Below are positions 35,623 through 44,376 of a DNA stretch of 64,000 nucleotides, piece after piece. Each line of letters starts with the position of its first letter. Position 1 is the first letter of the stretch. A program made the position numbers and the translations under genes. The notes below the pieces were generated by a model, which saw only the letters and a program-made list of their open reading frames with translations, ran no database searches and was not told where the DNA came from. This DNA comes from JAEUWI01 sp942492815 (GTDB taxonomy: Bacteria; Hydrogenedentota; Hydrogenedentia; Hydrogenedentales; JAEUWI01), in assembly GCA_942492815.1 (NCBI GenBank), contig OW818658.1, positions 4,588,001 to 4,652,000 of the forward strand, read 5' to 3'.

Positions 35623-37098
35623 TCAGCCCGTTGCGCCCAACAACTCCTGTGCTTTCTTCAGCACAATATCTTCCCGCTGCTGGAAGAGCGCGGAACCGTT
35701 AGCCCGATCGACGACGACCATCTCCTGCGGGGTTACGACGCCCTCGCCCCGGGCATCCGCCGCCGCCTGAATCCGGCCCTTGGCATCGAGCGAGCGTCGA
35801 TCCGGCACGAAAACCACGTAGCCGCCCGGAAGGGTAATTTCCAGGTTCGGCGTGCCCGGCGAGCCATAGGTCGGCGACGCGCCACAAATTCGGACGTTCT
35901 TGCGGCCCTGAAGGAAGTGGGCGAGGGACTCCGCGGGGCCCATCGTATAGCCATCCACGAGGACCACAATCGGCCCCTCGTAGGCCGGCAACTGGGGTTC
36001 GACCTCAATGGTGTCTTCGCTCTCCACCAGGAAAGTCTCCAGTTCGCTGTCCCACACGGCGGGCGTTTCGTAAAACGCGGGTTCGGACACAAAGGAGGAG
36101 AGCAGCTTCGGCGTCAGCGTGGCATCGCCCCCCTGGGTACCCCGCAGATCGAGAATGACTCCTTTGGCTTCTCCGTCGATAGCCGCTTTCACCGCCGTCC
36201 GGAAATCCCGCGCGGGGAACGGCGTAGAAAAGGTCGGGGCAATGGCGGCAATGCGGATATACTGAATATCGCCGGGAAGCTGACGGGCCTCAATGGGGCT
36301 GTCAAAGAGTTCCACCGGTTTCCAGAGCGGCCGCGCGAGACCGAGGGTGGCGAAGTCGTCGAACTCCAGCTCGAGTTTGGCCGCAGCCTTCTCCGGGGCA
36401 TCGGGATTCTTCCAGACCACTTCGCAGGCTTCGCCGTTGCGTCCCCGGGGCAGCCAGACCAGTTGCTGCTGGAGTCGTCCCGGCGGCGTTGCGGCGGGGG
36501 CATCCGCCCAGAACACGGACGTTTCTTCCAGCGCCTTGGCAACCGGCTTGCCGCCCCACTCCAGGATCGCGGCACCCCACTGAATGCCCGCCCGTTCCGC
36601 GGGTCCGCCCGCAGTGATGCCGCATACCATCACGGTGCCATCGGAAAGCTGGGTGAGGGCCAGACCGGCCGAAGCCCCTTCGGCCTCGCCGCGCATGAAT
36701 TCATTGGGGTCGAACTGAATGTTCCCGTCGGGAATCGAATAGAAATACTTGCGCAGGGCGAGGTACCAACCGTCGGGATCCTTGGCGGCCTCGGCCGCAG
36801 CCACTTCGGGGGCCGTCGCGGCATAGAGGGCATTCCAGTCGATGGCCTTGTGTTCGGTGTAGGCATACTCCAAGGCAAGTCGGGTGTGGAGGATGTCGAA
36901 GGCCTTGGTCCACGAACGGCTGCGCAGGTCGTTCTCGGTGCGCAGCAAGGCGGGCAGGGGAATATTGGGTACGGGCACCTCGATCCCGGTAACGGGAATC
37001 CGCGCCTTCGTCGTGCAGCCCCCGAGGGCAATCGCAACCACACTGATGGCCAATAGGGCAGCCAGACAAGATCCTGACGTGTGCACAAACCGCTTCAT
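35623..37098 (-). CDS. S41 (C-terminal processing peptidase)-like lipoprotein, probably inactive
   Basis: 491 residues from ATG 37098, giving a lipoprotein signal with lipobox Cys28 (AISVVAIALGGC). A PDZ-like region (about 160-230; GITAGGPAERAGIQWGAAI) precedes an S41 peptidase fold (about 270-470; VILDLRGTQGGD, PIVVLVDGYTMGPAES). In active S41 enzymes the last stretch is TASASE-like with the catalytic Ser; here it reads TMGPAE. The following lysine motif (GKG) is replaced by YGSPGTP. I infer a substrate-binding, non-peptidase role or a different mechanism. It faces the lpxC-fabZ terminator. Confidence 0.78.
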   Translation of the reverse strand: MKRFVHTSGSCLAALLAISVVAIALGGCTTKARIPVTGIEVPVPNIPLPALLRTENDLRSRSWTKAFDILHTRLALEYAYTEHKAIDWNALYAATAPEVAAAEAAKDPDGWYLALRKYFYSIPDGNIQFDPNEFMRGEAEGASAGLALTQLSDGTVMVCGITAGGPAERAGIQWGAAILEWGGKPVAKALEETSVFWADAPAATPPGRLQQQLVWLPRGRNGEACEVVWKNPDAPEKAAAKLELEFDDFATLGLARPLWKPVELFDSPIEARQLPGDIQYIRIAAIAPTFSTPFPARDFRTAVKAAIDGEAKGVILDLRGTQGGDATLTPKLLSSFVSEPAFYETPAVWDSELETFLVESEDTIEVEPQLPAYEGPIVVLVDGYTMGPAESLAHFLQGRKNVRICGASPTYGSPGTPNLEITLPGGYVVFVPDRRSLDAKGRIQAAADARGEGVVTPQEMVVVDRANGSALFQQREDIVLKKAQELLGATG

Positions 37099-37294
37099 CC
37101 GATTCCCCTGACACAATTAAACTCTGGTTTCTCTGACCGGCCGTATCAACGGAGCGCGCCCCAAGAATGCGCGCTGACTATACGATAGCATATTTAAGCG
37201 GGGCGATGAAGGATGAAGGTGGACGAGGCCGTCGGCCCGGATTCGCGGACTTGGGGCCCGATCGCCCCCCTCTCCCCTCTCATGAAAAACTCAC

Positions 37295-37325
37295 TTGACA
37301 AGATATACAAGCGCTTTGAGATACT
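37295..37325 (+). promoter_or_regulatory. Probable promoter of phnW
   Basis: TTGACA at 37295-37300 and GATACT at 37320-37325 with 19 bases between (18 if AGATAC at 37319 is used). The predicted start of transcription is about 40 bases before the phnW ATG. Confidence 0.5.
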
Positions 37326-37372
37326 CCCGCGAATTTACTACCCCGCACCTCAACTCCGACAGGAAAACCGCC

Positions 37373-38500
37373 ATGCCCTCCCCCATCAGCGGATGGAAAG
37401 ACAAGATTCTCTTTACGCCCGGCCCCCTGACGACGAGTCACACGGTGAAGCTGGCGCTCCTTCGCGATCTGGGATCGCGCGATGGCGACTTCGTGGCCCG
37501 CATCGCCGATATCCGACGCCGTCTCTTGGCCCTGGGGGGCGTGGCGCCGGAAGACTATGCGGCCATTCCCATGCAGGGCAGCGGCACCTATGCCGTGGAG
37601 TCGGTATTCGCGTCCACCGTCCGGCGCGATGGCAAGGTGCTAGTGATCATCAATGGCGCTTACGGTCGCCGGATCGCCCAGATGTGCAAGACCCTCGGCA
37701 TCGCTGTCGGCACGCTGGAGTTCCCCGAGTATCAGACGCCCGAACTGGCCCGCATCGAGGCGGAACTGGCGGGCGGCGCCTATACGGATGTTGCCGTGGT
37801 CCATTGTGAAACCACGACGGGCATCATCAATCCCATCGAAGCCATCGGTGCGCTCGTGAAAGGTGCTGGGGCTCGCTACATCGTGGATGCGATGAGCAGC
37901 TTCGGGGCCGTGCCGATCAATATTGCCGGGGCGAACATCGACTATCTGGTCTCCTCGGCGAACAAGTGCATTGAGGGGGTGCCGGGATTTGGCTTTGTCA
38001 TTGCGCGGCGCGAAGCCCTGATGGCGGCGGAGGGGCGCGCGCGAAGCCTGAGCCTGGACCTGCTCGCTCAGTGGAAGGGCCTTGAGGCCAGTGGCCAATT
38101 CCGATTCACCCCGCCGACGCATGCGCTCCTGGCCTTTCACCAGGCCCTGCTCGAACTGGAGGCGGAAGGCGGCGTGGCCGGGCGGGCGGCGCGCTATCAG
38201 GCAAACTATCGGACGCTGGTGGAGGGCATGCGGGCACTCGGCTTCGAGGCGTATCTTGCGCCGGAGTTCCAAGGCTATATCATCACGTCCTTCCGCTATC
38301 CGGAGACGCAAGGCTGGGACTTTGAGCGGTTCTACTCATTGCTGAATGATCGCGATTTTGTGATCTATCCCGGCAAGGTCAGCGATTCGGATTGTTTCCG
38401 GATCGGAAATATCGGTCGCATCTTCCCCGCCGATGTGAAGGCCTTGCTGGCCGCGATACGCGATGTCCTGATGGAGACGAACGTTACGCCGGGTGCCTGA
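37373..38500 (+). CDS. phnW: 2-aminoethylphosphonate--pyruvate transaminase
   Basis: 375 residues. A class V PLP aminotransferase that moves the amino group of 2-aminoethylphosphonate to pyruvate, giving phosphonoacetaldehyde. The start (MPSPISGWKDK) follows an AGGAAA site. Motifs: ILFTPGPLTTS near the start, the VDAMSSFGAVP aspartate region, and SANKCIEGVPGFGF with the PLP lysine Lys198. The end (YPGKVSDSDCFRIGNIGRI) matches PhnW of the degradation pathway. The next enzyme, PhnX, is encoded on the same strand 670 bases on, so the pair makes a complete two-step route. Confidence 0.93.
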   Translation: MPSPISGWKDKILFTPGPLTTSHTVKLALLRDLGSRDGDFVARIADIRRRLLALGGVAPEDYAAIPMQGSGTYAVESVFASTVRRDGKVLVIINGAYGRRIAQMCKTLGIAVGTLEFPEYQTPELARIEAELAGGAYTDVAVVHCETTTGIINPIEAIGALVKGAGARYIVDAMSSFGAVPINIAGANIDYLVSSANKCIEGVPGFGFVIARREALMAAEGRARSLSLDLLAQWKGLEASGQFRFTPPTHALLAFHQALLELEAEGGVAGRAARYQANYRTLVEGMRALGFEAYLAPEFQGYIITSFRYPETQGWDFERFYSLLNDRDFVIYPGKVSDSDCFRIGNIGRIFPADVKALLAAIRDVLMETNVTPGA

Positions 38501-39169
38501 TCGGCGGTTGCGCCGGAAAACGCTGCGATGCCCTCACGAGAATACCGAACCACGAATGGGCACGAATTCGCACGAATAAGAAACCGGCATTCACCTCATG
38601 ATATGGGCTGCTTCGCAGGCTCGCAGCCTGAGCTTCAAGAATTAAAAGGGTGAAGCTTTGATATTACCGCTCACTGAATACTTGTTGGGGATGCCTCGGT
38701 CGGCCGAAGGATAGCCCAGGCTTACAGCCCTGTTGAAATCTTTGATACCTGTACATGGGGCTTCGCCCCATGCTGATATGGAACCGGCCTTCGGCCCTAA
38801 GAGAGAATCCGGTGTTTTCCTAAGCGCCGAAGGCGAGGTCAATATCAGCCTGGGGCAAAGCCCCAGGAAAATGGAACAAAAATTCGGCCAGGGCTGAAAG
38901 CCTGTACCATTCTTTGCAATGCGTACATCAATCATTGCAATTAAGCCGAACGAAATGATGCAGGCCCAATCGGTAATATCAGAACTTCACCCAATTAAAG
39001 TTTGCCTCAAAGAACTCAAAGGGCGCAAAGGTGGACTTATAATCGTTCTATTTGAGTCCTTTGAGGTTAAAACCTCTTCTTGTCTTTCAATTCGTGTGGA
39101 TTCGTGTCCATTCGTGGTTCTGTTCTTTTGTTGTAGCCAAAATGCTCTATAACTTTCCCGAAAGGTATT
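38501..39169. repeat. Intergenic repeat island between phnW and phnX
   Basis: 669 bases with no convincing gene. A CACGAAT-unit repeat lies at 38547-38577 and recurs inverted at 39089-39120. Inside, a second inverted pair (38717-38732 with 38889-38904, 15 of 16 matching) encloses two small hairpins (CATGGGGC-TTC-GCCCCATG at 38754-38772 and CCTGGGGC-AAA-GCCCCAGG at 38849-38867). The centre near 38810 makes the inner 190 bases an approximate nested palindrome. Confidence 0.75.
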
Positions 39170-40000
39170 ATGATGTCCTCCCTTCGCAGCCCGTATCGCG
39201 GGTCCCTCAAAGCCGTCATCTTTGACTGGGCCGGCACGACGGTTGATCACGGCTCTCGCGCACCCGCCGGTGCCTTCCAGACCCTGTTTCGGAATCACGG
39301 TGTCGAGGCGAGCATCGCCCAGGCACGGGGCCCCATGGGCATGCACAAACGGGATCATATCGCGGCGATGCTGACCATGCCCGAGATCGCGTCGCAGTGG
39401 AGCGCGGTCCATGGCGCGGCGTGGACGAATGCGGACCTTGACGCCCTTTTTGAGGAGTTCATTCCGTTGCAGATGGCGGCACTCCCCCATTTCCTGGACA
39501 TCATCCCCGGTATCCCGGCGATGGCGTCGGCCCTGCGTGCGCGAGATCTGAAGATTGGCGCGACGACGGGGTACAACGAGGCCATGATGGCGTTGTGCCA
39601 GCGTGCGGCATGCGAGGCGGGCTACGCGCCCGATGTGAGCGTGGCGGCCAGTCAGGTGCCCGCCGGACGTCCCGCACCGTGGATGGCGGTCAAGGCTGCG
39701 ATGGAGATGCAGATCTATCCGTGGGAAAGCATCGTGAAGGTCGGGGACACGGTGACGGATATTGAGGAGGGCCTGAACGCGGGTATGTGGACCATCGGTA
39801 TCACGCGAACGGGCAATGAAGTGGGCCTGTCGCTCGACGAGGCCGCGTCCATGGACGCCACGGCGCTGGCCGCGCTGGTGGCCCGTGCGGACGATAAACT
39901 CCGGGCCGCCGGGGCCCACTATGTCGTGGAGTGCGCGGCGGATATTCTGCCTGTGCTCGATGCCATCGATGCCCGATTGTCCGCAGGCGAACGGCCCTGA
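39170..40000 (+). CDS. phnX: Phosphonoacetaldehyde hydrolase (phosphonatase)
   Basis: 276 residues (the second of two adjacent ATGs, 39173, is better spaced from the AAAGG site). An HAD-superfamily enzyme that cleaves phosphonoacetaldehyde to acetaldehyde and phosphate. VIFDWAGTTVD holds the nucleophile Asp19; MGMHKRDH holds Lys60, the Schiff-base residue unique to phosphonatase; GATTGYN, GRPAPWM and VKVGDTVTDIEEG complete the active site. With phnW it forms the aminoethylphosphonate degradation path. No phosphonate transporter is seen nearby. Confidence 0.96.
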   Translation: MMSSLRSPYRGSLKAVIFDWAGTTVDHGSRAPAGAFQTLFRNHGVEASIAQARGPMGMHKRDHIAAMLTMPEIASQWSAVHGAAWTNADLDALFEEFIPLQMAALPHFLDIIPGIPAMASALRARDLKIGATTGYNEAMMALCQRAACEAGYAPDVSVAASQVPAGRPAPWMAVKAAMEMQIYPWESIVKVGDTVTDIEEGLNAGMWTIGITRTGNEVGLSLDEAASMDATALAALVARADDKLRAAGAHYVVECAADILPVLDAIDARLSAGERP

Positions 40001-40251
40001 TCCAATCTATGTCGGGAGGCTTTCCTGCCCCCTTTCCTTGCCGCGCATACGCGTGCGTGATCCCGCGTGTCTTTCCCGTGCAACTGTGTTGCCCGAACTC
40101 GGGGGCTGGAAAGCCCCCACTCCATGCCTTCCGTATTTTGATGCGATATCCCTGCGCAGGCCATCCTTCGGGGCGGCGTGGTGACTGCGAATATGCTATG
40201 ATAGGGCGTGAGTCACCGCAGCCTTGGCACCCCCGTGCCGGAAAGAATGTC

Positions 40252-41448
40252 ATGAGAGCTTACTGGTCTGTCTTTACCTTCGCCCTGCTCCTTTTCGCCT
40301 GCCCGGCGGCCCTTTCCCAGGAGGCCGCCGCCACGCCCGCGCCGGAGAAGGCGCTGCTGCAGAGCAGCATCGATTTCCTGAAAGGGCTTCCCGCCTTTTC
40401 CACGGAAATCCAGATGAGCTTTGAACTGGCGGACAAGGCCGGACAGACGCGTGACGGAAACATGAAGGGCAAGCTGGACTTTTCCGGAACCGACAAGGTC
40501 CGCTTCCGGGTCGACATGGAGGATGGCTACCTGGAGCTCTTCTTCTCTCCGGCCGGCAAGTTTCTCTACATTTCGCACGAGAACCAGTACGTTGACGGTA
40601 AGGAATTCGGCAATCGACAGCGCGCCCTCACCCTGATGCCGGGCCGCGAATTTGGCCCCGCCCAGATCATGCTCACGGACTTTCTGCATAACGACCCGTC
40701 TCTCATGAAATCCATGGAGACGATAGCCCTGGTCAAGGCGGAAACGGATGCTCCGGAGGCCCCGGATCGGGTCCAGACCAGTGGCGGCGGGGTTACCGCA
40801 GATTTCTGGCTGCGCCGGGGCGCGGAGCCCTTTCTCGAGAAGCTCCAACTGGACCTGCTCAAAATGGCGAACGAGGGGAACCCCGATCTCACCAAGGTTC
40901 TGGTGACCTACGTGTTCAGCAACTGGAACACCGCCCCGGAATTCGCACCCGAGCACTTCACCTTCACCAAGCCCGAAGGCGCGACCGAGCTGGACCCCGC
41001 CGGCGGGCGCCCCGAGGATACCCTCAAGGGCAAGCCTGCCCCGCCCATCAAGCTTTCGCTTCTGGGCGAGGGTACGCTCGATCTGGCGGAGCACGTGGGC
41101 AAGAATGTGGTCATTCTCGATTTCTGGGCCTCCTGGTGCGGCCCCTGCCGCGAGGGCCTGCCCATCGCTTCGGCGGTTGCGAAGGAGTTCCAGGACAAGA
41201 ATGTGGTCTTCTACGCCGTCAACATTGGAGAGAACGCGGAAGTCGCCAAAGCCTTCCTCGCCCAGACCGGGATGGATTTCCCCGTGGCGCTGGATCTGAA
41301 TCGGGATGCCCAGCAGAAGTATCAGGCCAACAGCATTCCCAAGACGGTGATCATCGGCAAGGACGGTATTGTACATACGGTCCACATGGGTGTTTCGCCC
41401 ACGTTCCGGATGGACCTCACCGCCACGCTCAACGAACTCACCCAGTAG
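40252..41448 (+). CDS. Exported thioredoxin-fold (TlpA-like) protein with an N-terminal beta domain
   Basis: 398 residues. The start at 40252 gives a signal peptide (MRAYWSVFTFALLLFACPAALS). Residues about 30-240 resemble the lipoprotein-carrier-like DUF2092 domain (QMSFELADKAGQTRDGNMKGKLDFSG). The C-terminal 140 residues are a TlpA/ResA-type thioredoxin domain with DFWASWCGPCREGLP and the cis-Pro segment NSIPKTVII. It may reduce or oxidise disulfides in the envelope. A TATGAT -10-like element lies near 40196. No cytochrome c maturation genes are nearby. Confidence 0.83.
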   Translation: MRAYWSVFTFALLLFACPAALSQEAAATPAPEKALLQSSIDFLKGLPAFSTEIQMSFELADKAGQTRDGNMKGKLDFSGTDKVRFRVDMEDGYLELFFSPAGKFLYISHENQYVDGKEFGNRQRALTLMPGREFGPAQIMLTDFLHNDPSLMKSMETIALVKAETDAPEAPDRVQTSGGGVTADFWLRRGAEPFLEKLQLDLLKMANEGNPDLTKVLVTYVFSNWNTAPEFAPEHFTFTKPEGATELDPAGGRPEDTLKGKPAPPIKLSLLGEGTLDLAEHVGKNVVILDFWASWCGPCREGLPIASAVAKEFQDKNVVFYAVNIGENAEVAKAFLAQTGMDFPVALDLNRDAQQKYQANSIPKTVIIGKDGIVHTVHMGVSPTFRMDLTATLNELTQ

Positions 41449-41469
41449 AGTCGGGGAGCGCGCGAAAGT

Positions 41470-41691
41470 TCAGGCTCCGCCCCACAGCTCGACAAAGACC
41501 TCCCCTTCGGCGGGCTGGAGCAATTCCGGGCGGATGAGGCGCTTGACGATGGGATCGGGCACGCGCGTGATCTCGCTGGTGTCGGGAATATGCGTCAGCG
41601 TGCGCAGCACCTTCTGTGCGTCGTCGCATTCATAATACATCCAGGCATTTCCTTTGCCGGGGACAAACTGTGACGTCTTAAAGTACTGCAT
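41470..41691 (-). CDS. Small conserved-looking hypothetical protein
   Basis: 73 residues. An AGGAACACC precedes the ATG. The product begins MQYFKTSQFVPGKGNAWMYY and looks like a compact single domain with an aromatic core and mixed charge. I do not recognise the family. It lies downstream of the Kef-type antiporter gene (start 64 bases away) on the same strand. Confidence 0.55.
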   Translation of the reverse strand: MQYFKTSQFVPGKGNAWMYYECDDAQKVLRTLTHIPDTSEITRVPDPIVKRLIRPELLQPAEGEVFVELWGGA

Positions 41692-41754
41692 GGTGTTCCT
41701 CGTGCGCCCGGGGCGCGTTGTGGTGGGCGGTTGCTCCGCCCTCCATCAATGGAT

Positions 41755-43755
41755 TTATTCGCTGGCAACCGTGTCTTTTTCTGCGGGACTCAAGCAGCCC
41801 TGCGCCGCGTCCAGCTCGGCATGACTTCCCACCAGCACCAGCACATCGCCCAGGGAAAGCTCGAAGGCCGCGGCGGGGTTGGTGTTCGGCTTTCCGCCCC
41901 GGACCACGGCGATAATCGTGACTCCGGAGCGGGCGCGGAGATTCAGCTCCGCGATGGTCTTGCCCACCGCCGCACTCCCCTCGCCGATGTAATACGTCTT
42001 CGTCGCGGTAAGTCGAAATACTTCGAGCAACTCCTGCATGTTGTTGGAGAGCTCCACGGTCTCGTCGCGCAGCAGGCCGTAACCACCGGCGCGCACCGAC
42101 GCGATCTGGGCCTGGATGATGTTATCCGGAACGCGAAATTCCGTCAGCACCGTGGCGAAGAGCTTGATCGACACCTCGAAATCAGCGGGAATGACCGTCG
42201 TGGCTCCCGCGGACAACAGGGGTTCGAGTTCGTTGACGTAGTCCGTGCGCACAATGATGGGTACGTCCGGCCGGAGAACACGGGCCTGGGAGACCATGCG
42301 CCGGGTGGCCTTGGGATCGTTCACCGCGATCACGAGGGCGCGCGCCTGGGCCAGCCCGGCCTCGGCAAGGATCCGCATGCGTGTACCGTCGCCCACATGC
42401 ACCTCGATCCCGTTGTCCCGGCCTTCGCGCGCGAGCATGGGGTTCATCTCAAGCACGCAGCACGGGATGTGGGTGGCCTTGAGTACGCGGCACAAATTTT
42501 TGCCGTTGATCCCATAGCCCACCACGATCACGCGCTGGACCGCGTCTTCTGTCCCCTCGCCGCCAGTCTCGTCTTCCTGACCCCGTCGAATCAAGCGCTC
42601 TACGCCCCGGCTGATCGCGCCGGACATGGGCAGGAGCGCCGCCCCCACCATCATGGTCCCCACGATAATGGGAATAAGGCTGTCGAGAACTTTCACATCG
42701 AGGAGTTGGGCGCTGTTGGCTTCACGGGCGAAGACATAGCCAAATTCGCTGACCGTGCAGAGTCCGATACCCGCTTGGACGCCGACGCGCAACGGCCAGC
42801 CCGCGATAATCACCGCCGCCGAGTTGATGAGGGTCTTGGCCACGAGGATGGAGAGTACAATAGCCAGCAGGCCGAGCCAGTGATCGAGCACGTAGTGCAT
42901 ATCCACCAGCATGCCGAGGGAGATGAAGAAGAGGGCGTTGAAGACGTCTCGGAAGGGCGTAATCTCCGCGACGAGCTGGTGCCGCTGGTCCGCCTGGGCC
43001 AGCAGGAGACCGGCCATGCAGGAGCCCAGGGCAAGGGGCCAGCCGACCAGGCCGGCAAAGGCCGCGCCGCCGAAGGCCATGAAAACGGCAAAGAGCGTGA
43101 GCAGTTCGGGGCCGCCATAGCGACCGAGTCCCGCGAGGACCTTGGGCAGCACCATTCTGACGGCGATCACGGCGAGAACCATGGAAATCAGCCCGATCAG
43201 CGCCTGGATAACGGATGCGCTCGCAGAGGAGTCGCCGGATTTCGCGAAGAAGGGGAAGAGCAGCATCAGCACGATGACATATACGTCCTGCAGGAGCAGG
43301 TTACCCGTGCTGATATGGCCGGCGGGGGTGCTGATCTCGTCCCGATCGCTGAGGGTCTTCAGGACGATGGCGGTACTGCTGAGGCTTACGGCGATGCCCA
43401 TGAGCAGGGCGGGGACGGCTCCCATGCCGGCAAAGAGGGTCAGGCAGGCGAGGGCGGCCAGGGCCGTGCCCAGGAGCTGGATCGCGGTCATGACCAGCAA
43501 TCGGCGGCCGGCGTGCAGGAAATGTTGCGGCGACAGCTCCAGGCCGATGACGAAGAGCAGGAGCACCAGGCCGAACTCGGCGAAGGACTCCACCTCCTCC
43601 TCATTCACCATGTGCAATACCGATGGCCCGATGAGTATGCCCGTGCAGAGGAATCCAAGGATGGAAGGGGCCTTGATAAAGCGGAACGCCAGCGCGGCGA
43701 TCAGGGCGGTACCGAAGAGGACGGCGGACTGTGTGAGCAATTCTGCACTGTGCAT
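41755..43755 (-). CDS. Kef-type cation:proton antiporter with regulatory TrkA domains
   Basis: 666 residues. A CPA2 antiporter: about 12 membrane segments in the first 385 residues (FIKAPSILGFLCTGILIGP; QDVYVIVLMLLFPF), then a RCK/TrkA-N nucleotide-binding domain (RVIVVGYGINGKNLCRVL, about 420-545) and a TrkA-C domain near the end (SVTIIAVVRGGKP-like, about 585-655). It likely exchanges potassium for protons. The start was set at ATG 43755 because the upstream extension overlaps the small gene at 43781; a ribosome-binding site is not clear. The two genes probably form one transcript. Confidence 0.88.
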   Translation of the reverse strand: MHSAELLTQSAVLFGTALIAALAFRFIKAPSILGFLCTGILIGPSVLHMVNEEEVESFAEFGLVLLLFVIGLELSPQHFLHAGRRLLVMTAIQLLGTALAALACLTLFAGMGAVPALLMGIAVSLSSTAIVLKTLSDRDEISTPAGHISTGNLLLQDVYVIVLMLLFPFFAKSGDSSASASVIQALIGLISMVLAVIAVRMVLPKVLAGLGRYGGPELLTLFAVFMAFGGAAFAGLVGWPLALGSCMAGLLLAQADQRHQLVAEITPFRDVFNALFFISLGMLVDMHYVLDHWLGLLAIVLSILVAKTLINSAAVIIAGWPLRVGVQAGIGLCTVSEFGYVFAREANSAQLLDVKVLDSLIPIIVGTMMVGAALLPMSGAISRGVERLIRRGQEDETGGEGTEDAVQRVIVVGYGINGKNLCRVLKATHIPCCVLEMNPMLAREGRDNGIEVHVGDGTRMRILAEAGLAQARALVIAVNDPKATRRMVSQARVLRPDVPIIVRTDYVNELEPLLSAGATTVIPADFEVSIKLFATVLTEFRVPDNIIQAQIASVRAGGYGLLRDETVELSNNMQELLEVFRLTATKTYYIGEGSAAVGKTIAELNLRARSGVTIIAVVRGGKPNTNPAAAFELSLGDVLVLVGSHAELDAAQGCLSPAEKDTVASE

Positions 43756-43780
43756 GAAAGGGGGGACTCCCGTTTGAAAA

Positions 43781-43933
43781 TCAGGACGCGCGGTCGAGCA
43801 AGATATCCACCTCGCCACGAATCAACTTCAGTATTTCCTTGCGGTGCTCCTCGGAAACCTTGTAGTGCTGCTTCTCTTCGAGCAACTCGATCGTTCGCAT
43901 CGCAACCTGATGGGCGAAATCATGTACTTTCAT
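43781..43933 (-). CDS. Small helical protein upstream of the Kef antiporter
   Basis: 50 residues. An AGGAGAC site precedes the ATG at 43933 with good spacing. The product (MKVHDFAHQVAMRTIELLEE...) is highly charged and predicted entirely helical. It lies 25 bases upstream of the antiporter start. It may be a regulator of the transporter; no family recognised. Confidence 0.5.
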   Translation of the reverse strand: MKVHDFAHQVAMRTIELLEEKQHYKVSEEHRKEILKLIRGEVDILLDRAS

Positions 43934-44300
43934 GAACGTCTCCTGAAATGTGAACAAGGTACCACTATTGCCAACTGAAGCATCAACGGAATAATCCAAC
44001 CAAAAAAACCAACTTACACGGCGAAATTGAGGATGAAAAATTCCGATACTCTTCCGTAATCAACGAGAAGATTACTGACCACGGAGTACACGGAGGCACG
44101 GAGAAAGCACATGAGAGAGAGAAATTCGAGAGGTCTACTCGTACGTAAATGTATTGTAACTCGACATCGGTGCCTCCGCACTCCATTTCTTCTCCGCGCC
44201 TCCGTGTCTCCGTGATTAAGACATTTGGTCGCGGCCAACGACTGCTCCAAGTACTTCGTGGTTAGATTCTACTCCTGCTTCATCTGACTGTAGCGCTATT
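43934..44300. repeat. Intergenic CACGGAG-unit inverted repeat, no gene
   Basis: Units of CACGGAG/CACGGAGG at 44080-44105 recur inverted at 44190-44214 (TTCTCCGCGCCTCCGTGTCT). About 85 bases lie between. The rest of the gap shows no gene. Confidence 0.7.
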
Positions 44301-44340
44301 AAAAAAGCCACCTGACACGGGTGAGTGTGTCGGATGGCTT
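44301..44340 (-). terminator. Intrinsic terminator after metK
   Basis: On the minus strand AAGCCATCCGACAC pairs imperfectly (12 of 14) with GTGTCAGGTGGCTT across an 8-base loop and is followed by a T-run. It ends the tRNA-tuf-to-metK cluster. Confidence 0.75.
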
Positions 44341-44376
44341 GATTGAATTCAATCGTAGACGGTCATGCGCGGGATA

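Noticed and set aside
38919..39152. 77-codon plus-strand frame in the phnW-phnX gap
   Set aside because: It is made from the CACGAAT repeats and low-complexity sequence, with no ribosome-binding site.
41731..43935. Plus-strand frame of 734 codons opposite the Kef antiporter
   Set aside because: Shadow of the antiporter gene; rich in His and Arg without domains.
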